A stretch of DNA of 64,000 bases from Blepharisma japonicum (taxonomy: Eukaryota > Ciliophora > Heterotrichea > Heterotrichida > Blepharismidae): the NCBI GenBank assembly GCA_949751835.1, contig CATKHK010000050.1:1-64000 (forward strand), in the 5' to 3' direction. Under the pieces are notes generated by a model. That model saw only the letters and a program-made list of their open reading frames with translations, made no database searches and had not been told where the DNA came from. This document shows positions 57,074 to 64,000 of this stretch, piece after piece. Position 1 is the first letter of the stretch, and every line of letters begins with the position of its first letter. The translations under genes were made by a program, and so were the position numbers.

Positions 57074-57718
57074 ATGGAAAGAAAAGGATACAGCAAGTCA
57101 CCAGAATACGACTACCTAATTAAACTTGTACTTATAGGAGATGCCGCAGTTGGAAAAAGCTCCCTTCTATTGCGATATGTAGATGATTCCTTCGAAAATG
57201 CCTACAACTGTACAATAGGTGTAGACTTCAAGATCAAAAGCTTATATATAAATGACAAAAAGGTTAAATTGCAGATTTGGGACACAGCTGGCCAAGAACG
57301 ATTTAAGCCGATAACAAACTGCTACTTTAGGGGTTCACATGGATGCTTAGCAGTATATGATATATGTAATCAAGAAAGTTTTGACAATCTGAAGTCATGG
57401 ATTCATGATTACAGAGAAAACAATACATTAGAAGCTGGTGAAAATATCCTAGTTATTGGCAATAAAACTGATAAGATAGCTGAAAGAACAGTTAGTCTTC
57501 AAGAAGCCAAAGATTTCGCTTGCCAATCAAAGTGCGAGTATTTAGAATGCTCTGCTAGAAGCGGAGAAGGGGTGCCTGGAATTTTTGAAGCTGTAGCAAA
57601 GCTGATAATTTCGAAAATGAAATTTGAGTCATTATTAGTGATTGAGCCGAAATCGCAAACCACAAAAGGAAAAAGTTTAATTCCTGAAAAAATTACTAAG
57701 AAATCAAGATGTTGCTAA
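57074..57718 (+). CDS. Rab-family small GTPase
   Basis: 214 aa, no TGA codons. G-D-A-A-V-G-K-S-S P-loop, switch I T-I-G-V-D-F, W-D-T-A-G-Q-E-R-F, G-N-K-T-D-K and C-S-A-R-S-G-E-G nucleotide motifs. C-terminal C-C for geranylgeranylation. Closest in motif to Rab1/Rab8/Rab35-type secretory Rabs, but the subgroup is not certain. The C-terminal hypervariable stretch is Lys-rich. Its stop is 12 bp from the stop of the convergent gene at 57731. Confidence 0.96.
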   Translation: MERKGYSKSPEYDYLIKLVLIGDAAVGKSSLLLRYVDDSFENAYNCTIGVDFKIKSLYINDKKVKLQIWDTAGQERFKPITNCYFRGSHGCLAVYDICNQESFDNLKSWIHDYRENNTLEAGENILVIGNKTDKIAERTVSLQEAKDFACQSKCEYLECSARSGEGVPGIFEAVAKLIISKMKFESLLVIEPKSQTTKGKSLIPEKITKKSRCC

Positions 57719-57730
57719 TTCAAAAAATTA

Positions 57731-58408
57731 CTATACATTAACCTTTTTATAAGAATCTAAAAACATCTTATAGCAAGCTTCAAATGGCTTCCCTACATTT
57801 TCTTGATTTTTTTTAATCAGTCTTGGAGGTTTTTTATCTTTATATCCCATCACTAATGATGGTTTTGCTCTATAAGGAGTTGTCTTAACCTCAGTAGCAC
57901 AAGGGACTGGTAAAAATGATAAATATTTTTCGTCTTGAAGTATAGAACAATCAGTGTCTTGTGTTTCTTTTATACTCGAATTTTCTAAGTTCTTGCAAAA
58001 GCTATCTTTTTGTAATACTGATGATGCTTTTATCGCGATTTTTAACAGCTCTTGTGAGTGGTCATTTTGAAATCTTTCAGCCGAGCGAGCTCTGATTAAA
58101 TATCTGCTCAGTTTGTGGCTTTCAGCTTGAGGACGAGCTGAGAGCCCTGATTTTATTTGATGCCATTGCTCAGTTATGGACTCTACCTTTGACTTAATGT
58201 CGTCAGGGCTTGTCTCTCGGCTTAGTGAGCTAAATTTTAAAATTGATCGCTCTTCTCTGAGATTTTTGAGACTAATTAATCTTAATGAACTCATCTCAGG
58301 CGATAAGGAATGTCTGTGGATTGTTTGGGTTTTATTTGAAGCTTTAGGGGATTTTAAATAACTGGCAGATACTGAGGCTGCCTCACCTAGGAAAATTGGC
58401 TTATTCAT
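57731..58408 (-). CDS. Hypothetical Ser-rich protein
   Basis: 225 aa from ATG 58408 (MNKPIFLGEAASVSAS). The open frame goes upstream to 58621, but that part is hydrophobic AT-rich sequence and probably not coding. Ser, Lys and Arg-rich, no known domain, several helical stretches; a basic S-L-S-R-E-T-S motif could be a phosphorylation site. No TGA codon inside. Confidence 0.6.
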   Translation of the reverse strand: MNKPIFLGEAASVSASYLKSPKASNKTQTIHRHSLSPEMSSLRLISLKNLREERSILKFSSLSRETSPDDIKSKVESITEQWHQIKSGLSARPQAESHKLSRYLIRARSAERFQNDHSQELLKIAIKASSVLQKDSFCKNLENSSIKETQDTDCSILQDEKYLSFLPVPCATEVKTTPYRAKPSLVMGYKDKKPPRLIKKNQENVGKPFEACYKMFLDSYKKVNV

Positions 58409-58700
58409 TTTAAATATAATGAAACTCCCGTTATAAACAAAAGGGAAATTACCAATACTGAAGAATACTAAGATATTAATTTTCTTAAAAGAATTTAATT
58501 GTGATTTTTTTGGAAAATAATTTACATCTGGAGGATAATGCTTTATTTTGGATAGGCATTTCTTTTTTATAATAATAAGCAATAAAAAAATAATTAAATT
58601 ATTTGTGAATACTATTCTCAATGGATTGAAAATCTGCTTAAACCTCTCAGAAAATCATTAATCCTGAACGACTTCATCCATTTAAACTCATAAAAATAAA

Positions 58701-59177
58701 ATGTCAAGACTCCTTACATTTTTATTTCTCCTTTTCAATATCAACATCTTCTCTGCAGAACTTCTTACAGAAAATAGCATCAGCCAGTTTATTTCGGGCT
58801 TTGCTAACGGTGTAAGGTCATCATCAACAATAGATATTCCTTGCATTACTGCCTATCCTGCTCTCGTTACCCAATTCTCCACTCTAGAAAATGCAATTTC
58901 TAAATATCAAGACTTTTCAACTCTCCTTCACATTTTTAAGTCTACAGTTACTGGCCTAGTCTCCTTCTGCCAAACTTGCAATTTTCAAAACATAATTTTG
59001 ACAATTCAAGCAATGCTTACAACAGGTGAAGGTCTTGACACTATATTTATCCTGATTTTCACTAATCTTTCCTTCTATCAGAATGCTTTGAGCATAATAC
59101 AAACTTCTTTAGAGAATGGCTTGTATTATGAGGCTGGAACACAAGTTGGAGTCATTTACTACAATTTATTCGGATAA
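58701..59177 (+). CDS. Secreted protein, unknown
   Basis: 158 aa. Clear signal peptide (RLLTFLFLLFNINIFSA, residues 3-19). Mature part is amphipathic and mostly helical, with Cys in D-I-P-C-I and a close pair in C-Q-T-C that could form disulfides. Ends YYNLFG, TAA. It starts 292 bp from the divergent hypothetical gene and ends 19 bp before the TRAPPC2 gene. Family not recognised. Confidence 0.7.
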   Translation: MSRLLTFLFLLFNINIFSAELLTENSISQFISGFANGVRSSSTIDIPCITAYPALVTQFSTLENAISKYQDFSTLLHIFKSTVTGLVSFCQTCNFQNIILTIQAMLTTGEGLDTIFILIFTNLSFYQNALSIIQTSLENGLYYEAGTQVGVIYYNLFG

Positions 59178-59196
59178 ATAATAATTTGGTAATAAA

Positions 59197-59583
59197 ATGT
59201 TTTTAATCATAGGGAAAAATGATGTGCCGCTTTATGAAGCCAATTTAGGGACTGTGAGAAAAGAGATAGGACATTTAAATCAATTTATCATACATGCTGC
59301 ACTAGATATTGTTGATGAAGAAGCTGCAAATTCTCCAAATATGTATCTAAAAACTGTTGATAAATTTAATGACATTTACGTATCTGCATATGTGACTGCT
59401 GGGAATATCCGACTTATGCTAGTTCATGACTCCCGAAATGAAGACGGAATTAGGAACTTTTTCATTGAAGTCCATGAAAATCTAATAAAAGCCCTCATGA
59501 ACCCTATGTTTGACTTAATCCGTGGCTTTTCCCAGCCATTTGATACAAGAGTGAAAAACGCAGCTAAGCGGTTCTTAATATAA
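59197..59583 (+). CDS. TRAPPC2: TRAPP complex subunit 2 (sedlin)
   Basis: 128 aa. Matches TRAPPC2/sedlin over its whole length: F-L-I-I-G start, N-Q-F-I-I-H-A-A-L-D-I-V-D-E, V-T-A-G-N-I-R-L-M-L, I-R-N-F-F-I-E-V-H-E, and the C-terminal Asp-Pro/Arg stretch N-P-M-F. A core longin-like subunit of the TRAPP tether in ER-Golgi traffic. A single exon, TAA end. Confidence 0.94.
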   Translation: MFLIIGKNDVPLYEANLGTVRKEIGHLNQFIIHAALDIVDEEAANSPNMYLKTVDKFNDIYVSAYVTAGNIRLMLVHDSRNEDGIRNFFIEVHENLIKALMNPMFDLIRGFSQPFDTRVKNAAKRFLI

Positions 59584-59622
59584 GCATATTTACATAAAAA
59601 ATACTTTTAGTGTGATTATTAA

Positions 59623-61032
59623 TTAAATGAATGCTTGAACTGCATTAGTTGTGTAGATAAGCTCAGTTTCAAGTCTAGCTTCACATATAAGGAAATTAAT
59701 GTGAATTATATCTTCAGCTATTAATTTCATGTCTATAAGCTCTATGTGGCGTCTTGTTACCCTATGAGGAGCACAGGCTACCTCTTTTATGTAAGTTTTA
59801 GTCTGTCTTTTAATTTGCTCGTTAACATTACTATAATCATAATCATCATATTCCAGGCCGTATACCCTTTGTGTGTACATTCATATGGCTCGCCTTAAGT
59901 TAGCTGTGTTTATACCTTCTTCACCCCCGATTGTATCAAAAGTCATAACAAATGTATACCTTATTCGATTCATCAATTTTTCTGCAATTCCAGGCAGGTA
60001 TTTTTCAATAATATTGAAGCCTTGGTCGTTTCAATTGAAATCGCTGGGTCGCACTGGTCTTCTATGAGCAGAAATATCATAATGAGTATATGTTAAATAT
60101 CCACCTGCTATTCTGTCATAGTCGTCTTCATCCTCTTCAAGGTCATCAGATATAGATGCTCTCCTATTTTGCTTTACCAAATCATATTCTGGACAAATTC
60201 CGAGCCCTAGAACTATACTGGATAATGAGTGAAATACACACAAAATTACAAGGGCATGACACAGTTCAGAAATCTGCCAATTTCCTAGTAAGGCGTGTAT
60301 ATCATTTTCATCAAATTCTCATGGCCTATGTGCAAGCTTTAAGTTTGCAGTGCTTAGCTCTTTTATCTTGGATGGAACTTCTGATATTCCTTGAGGGGAA
60401 AATCAACTTGCTTTGCCTCCATATAATTTTCCTTGTTCTTCGCAAGTACTCATTAGATAATCACATTTATGTGCTGCAGAAGCCATGTATGCAATATAGA
60501 TTCTTCACTCAAATTGTAATGGTCCGCTTTCAAATAAAACTTCTTTTATTACTTCACAATGCTTTTGCATATAATCTGGGAAAGCTCCCATTATCCTATC
60601 TAAATGTGTAACACGTCCCAGTGTGAAGAACAGTTCTTGGTTAATCGTCAGATAAAGCGACTTTTCTCGATCAGACCTAAAATCTGCTTCGCCTATTAAA
60701 GGCTTGATTTCTCTAGCAGGAATATAAGCGCTGACCGTTTCTACAAAGCCCGGATCGTATGCCTAATTTAACTTTACAATTCGATTAATTCGAAGAAATT
60801 CCTCACTTGCTTGCTTTATGTCAAGTAAAGGACACTCCACAGCAAGGCGGATGATGGTTTTTTCGTATTTAGTGCGAAATAAATGTTGATTTATGTCACT
60901 TGAACTATGAATTAAGGTTTGACACATAGAGAGAAATGATTTAAACTAGCTGCAAATTACTTCTGCTTCTCGAGCTTCAGGATCTCTTATAAAAAGTGCC
61001 TTAATGGTGGAAATACTCCCTTCTGTATCCAT
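59623..61032 (-). CDS. Sestrin
   Basis: 459 aa from three exons (60961-61032, 60778-60945, 59623-60762), both introns in phase 0 and 15 nt. Motifs shared with animal sestrins: R-I-Y-I-A-Y-M-A-S-A-A-H-K-C-D-Y-L, L-A-H-R-P-W, H-S-L-S-S-I-V-L-G, R-R-A-I-W and Y-D-D-Y-D-Y. Sestrins link oxidative stress and leucine to TORC1 through GATOR2. The redox Cys is Cys180 and Tyr182 is kept, but the His two turns later is Cys187. Acidic insert E-E-D-E-D-D before the C-terminal half. Confidence 0.93.
60763..60777 (-). other. 15-nt intron (sestrin intron 2)
   Basis: Sense GTAAAGTTAAATTAG. It would add an in-frame TAG if kept. Removal joins N-R-I to A-Y-D-P-G-F in phase. Confidence 0.88.
60946..60960 (-). 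other. 15-nt intron (sestrin intron 1)
   Basis: Sense GTAATTTGCAGCTAG, between E-A-E and F-K-S. It also ends in a TAG that would stop translation if unspliced. Confidence 0.88.
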
Positions 61033-61481
61033 TTAATATAGAACGGAAGACGAGCGGAAAACTTTTTGATTATATTATGAGGGTTTAAATTTTCTTGGGG
61101 AGCAGAGAAGGATGAAATTTTTTTGGGCAGGAATTCAAGAGGTTTTAGAAATTTTTTTATTAGTGAATAATGGAAATTTTCAAAAATGAGAGGGAGATAG
61201 ATACAATGACTGCACTTTCTTTGGATTATTTTATAGCTTGAGTCTGGTGTTGTAAGATTTTTGAAGTCAAATAAGGCAATTTTATTTTGGAGAAATGTTT
61301 CAGATACCTGCAGAATTTTTTATTAATGATCATGGAATATTATTGAGCAGAAGAAAATTAGCATTGAATACGAAAATTGTGCGGGATAGTGCTAATTTCA
61401 AAATTAGATGTTTTGGCATGTCAATTTCAATTTTTAATATTACTTAAGCTAATCCATAAATGGTTTACGATAAATTAGGAT
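61033..61481. other. Divergent intergenic region with C-rich sense motif
   Basis: Upstream of sestrin, the minus strand has CTCCCCAAGAAAA and AAACCCTC at about 61078-61106, similar to C-rich boxes before eEF2 and the bromodomain gene. Otherwise AT-rich. Confidence 0.35.
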
Positions 61482-61808
61482 ATGGAAGGATCAGACAATA
61501 TCATAAGAGTTAGTGCAAAAAACAAGCCAGGAACTTATGTATATGAAGGCAAAGAAAAACTCAAGAGCCATGGTACTGTGTCTTTCCATGCTATGGGAAG
61601 CTCCATAACTAATGCAATTAGAGCTGCTGAAAGATTGGTGTCACTTGGATATGGAACAATGGAAAAGTTTGAAACTCAAAAAATCACATCCTCAACTTCT
61701 GAAGGAGAAGATAAAAATGTGTGCAAGGTCGTCTTAGAGCTTAAGAAGACAGCAGACTTTGAAAAGATAAGCGAAGAGTTTGAGAAACAGAAACAAACAA
61801 GCAAATAG
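61482..61808 (+). CDS. Alba-domain protein
   Basis: 108 aa, ends TAG (so TAG remains a stop in this organism). Alba fold: I-I-R-V-S start, V-S-F-H-A-M-G-S-S-I-T-N-A-I-R-A-A-E-R-L-V central helix, then E-T-Q-K-I. Binds RNA or DNA; eukaryotic relatives are RNase P/MRP subunits and translation regulators in protists. The tail is Lys-rich and short. Start chosen at the first ATG, with no upstream in-frame alternative seen nearby. Confidence 0.92.
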   Translation: MEGSDNIIRVSAKNKPGTYVYEGKEKLKSHGTVSFHAMGSSITNAIRAAERLVSLGYGTMEKFETQKITSSTSEGEDKNVCKVVLELKKTADFEKISEEFEKQKQTSK

Positions 61809-62080
61809 ATATTTAAGTCATCATAATTACTTAAATTATAAGAATGCGGTCTAGAACAAAATTATAGTTGATTAGTTTATTATCGATTAATATTACGCTC
61901 ATAAAATTTAATGTGATTTAAATGAGTAAATATAAATCTAATAGGTAGTACAAATGATATACTGTTGATACATTTATTTGCAAAAGATAATGTTCTAATG
62001 CTGATTTTATCGCTTTCGATATTGAGATCAGATTAATTTCAATCTTTATTTGAAAGTGCTTAGAAATATTTTTATCTAAG

Positions 62081-64000
62081 ATGGCTGATGATTTCAAAGT
62101 ATCCGAAAATCTCCAAGATTTAGCTCAAGATGGCAGCTTAAAAGATTCTCAGTTGATATGAAGAATCTGTCAAGCTCTCCCTTCACTCCCTCAGAACCAG
62201 CAACTTTCAATAATCGACCAATTATTGGATATTGCCCGATGCAAGCAATACAACCCATCCTTAATTTTATCTTTATCAATGAGGAGCCCAGTTGATAATC
62301 GGAAAGAATATTTACTCAACAATCTTATAGAGCATATGATTTTTGCCGAGCCAGAAGCTCAAGAAAAATTGTCCGAGCTAATTTCTTTCTTAATTCACTC
62401 AGTTGGGGCTAATCTAAGACACACACACTTTGTTTTCCAGATTTTAGCTAATAATCAGCTTGATTATAAGTCAATAACAGCTGCAATTCGAGTACTTCAA
62501 GTTTTGATTTCTCCAAATAAATCATCTGAACCTTATTCCTATTTTTATTTTACAGGCCGAGGCTGTGGACTACAAATTACCCAAAAGAAGGCAACTCCTT
62601 TTCCGTTTAAAAATGCAATTTCTATCTGTTTGTGGTTCAGATTGGAAAAAACATCAGAAGAAGTGTCAAGATTATTTACATTCCATTCACAAGGAAATGG
62701 TGGAGTTGAAGCCTATTTTGTGGAAAATACCCTTTATTACCGCTCATTAGGAACTGATTATAATCCGCCAGGAAAAGGATCTAATGGAATAAAAATTTTT
62801 GAATTTGCGACTGAGGAATGGATATTTTTAGCACTGGAAAATGAAAAACAAAAATATGGAAAAAAACAGCTTAGAGTGGCTGTTAATGGAGAAGAAATAT
62901 GCAACACTACGATGGATTTTCCGAAAATAAAAGATAATGCAGAGCTCACGCTTGCTGCTATAGGTTTGAATTTTACAGGAGAAATAACAGCAACAATGGT
63001 GTTCAATGAGCTTATTTCTATGCAGAAGATGAAATTGATTTTTCAAAAATATTCAACGTGAGGACCACAAGGCCATGAATCATTAAGATCCTTATGCAGA
63101 GTTGTAGATAAAAGCTTAGGAAAAAAATTGGTGATGTTTTATCACCCTTTACACACTTATCAAAATATCGTTTATGATGGACAGAATTTTGCTGATGGAA
63201 AGCTTTTTGGGGTGTCTGGTGTCAAAGCAATAAATATTAATAGAATTTCTAATATTGGAGGAATAGGAGCATTATTACCTATATTAGAAAAAATCAAAGC
63301 AGTTCCTGACAATAATGGTGAATTACTATTAGAATGGATGATGCTGCTTATAATCTCTTTACAAGACTTGCCAGAGAACCAAAAAGAAGCCACCTCAATT
63401 AATTTTTTCAGATGTGTTGCTGAAATCCTAATTGGTTTTGATAAAAGCAGTATCAATGATACTATTATTGATATGCTTGAACAAATATACAGCATTTGTG
63501 CATTTGGCAAGCTAAAAGACCAGCTGGTAAACCATCTGCTTTGATGTGTAGAAATATGAAAGGAAACTGACCACGTAGTGCAAAATCAGCTATACAAACT
63601 TATAAGAAAATTGTACGGCAAGTCAAGCAGAGAAGGAAATAAATTTAAAGAAACAATAAAAATCCTAGATATTGTGATAGAACATTATAATTTAAAAGAA
63701 AATATTGATGAAGATACAAAGAAGCATATTTCTGACATTATATCTATAATAGAAATATGCTTGATCTCTGGAGGGGAAGAAACTGCATCTGATATTGAGC
63801 AGATTGTGTCTGTTTTATATAGCAAACCAAGCACATTTATTCAATATAACTTACTTCAGCTTTTAAAGAAACTAATTAATGAAAAAACAGAAGAAATGTT
63901 GGGAGTTTCTCCATTAATGTTTGCAAAGCACTTTGTAGAGGCAGCTGGGCTTGAGCTACTTTTATATCTAATTTCTTCATCTTCAACAGAAATCCGAGGC
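62081..64000 (+). CDS. Neurobeachin/LRBA-like BEACH protein, 5' part
   Basis: Open for 640 codons from ATG 62081 to the window edge with several TGA=Trp. The first ~150 residues are helical repeats. Residues about 165-320 form a concanavalin A-like lectin domain (F-Y-F-T-G-R-G-C-G-L, C-L-W-F-R, L-R-V-A-V-N-G). Then more armadillo-like repeats as in neurobeachin and LRBA. The PH-BEACH-WD40 end would lie beyond the edge, so assignment rests on the lectin plus repeats. Such proteins are large vesicle-traffic scaffolds. Confidence 0.82.

Noticed and set aside
58409-58621. Upstream part of the hypothetical gene at 57731 read from an earlier ATG
   Set aside because: It is AT-rich and encodes runs of Ile, Leu and Lys typical of non-coding DNA; the ATG at 58408 has a better context.

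Overview
The window looks like macronuclear DNA of a heterotrich ciliate, most likely Blepharisma or a close relative. Two signs in the sequence support this. First, in-frame TGA sits where homologues have tryptophan; it is clearest in three purple acid phosphatase paralogues and in a tandem Kelch-like family, while TAA and TAG end genes. Second, the three introns I can place are only 15, 15 and 16 nt long (GT...AG). The DNA is AT-rich, genes are mostly intronless, and spacers are short outside the array. Naming the genus is inference; the UGA=Trp reading is directly supported.

Bases 1-26,000: a minus-strand tandem array of one family. Each intact member is about 415-422 aa, with an N-terminal B-box-like zinc-binding module, a helical/coiled-coil stretch and a C-terminal Kelch-like beta-propeller. 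I count nine intact copies, one copy whose ATG has become ATA, one copy broken by two small TA-flanked insertions, and several truncated or shredded copies. A decayed segment of about 1.3 kb of unknown coding origin is duplicated inside the array (2433-3762 and 12639-13942). The array shows ongoing duplication and decay.

Bases 26,000-64,000: mostly single-copy conserved eukaryotic genes. They are a BET-type bromodomain protein, a small membrane protein, eEF2, a pseudokinase, a SET-like protein, a cold-shock-domain protein, purple acid phosphatases (one at 37.9 kb and a tandem pair at 49.7-52.8 kb), an HMG-box protein, a PX sorting nexin, the signal peptidase subunit Sec11, a Dgk1/dolichol-kinase-like membrane enzyme, a large EF-hand protein, a CCCH zinc-finger protein, an SNF1/AMPK-like kinase, an ANTH (AP180/CALM) adaptor, a Rab GTPase, TRAPPC2/sedlin, a sestrin, an Alba protein and the 5' part of a neurobeachin/LRBA-like gene. 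Membrane traffic is well represented (sorting nexin, ANTH, Rab, TRAPPC2, BEACH-type), as is nutrient/energy signalling (SNF1-like kinase, sestrin), but nothing shows that these neighbours are co-regulated.

The most notable signal is a set of three TA-bounded insertions inside genes (267, 84 and 42 bp). Removing exactly one TA-repeat unit from each restores the family alignment and length. They look like internal eliminated sequences retained in, or assembled into, somatic DNA. The 267-bp one is an in-frame, stop-free insertion encoding a hydrophobic segment in the middle of a phosphatase.
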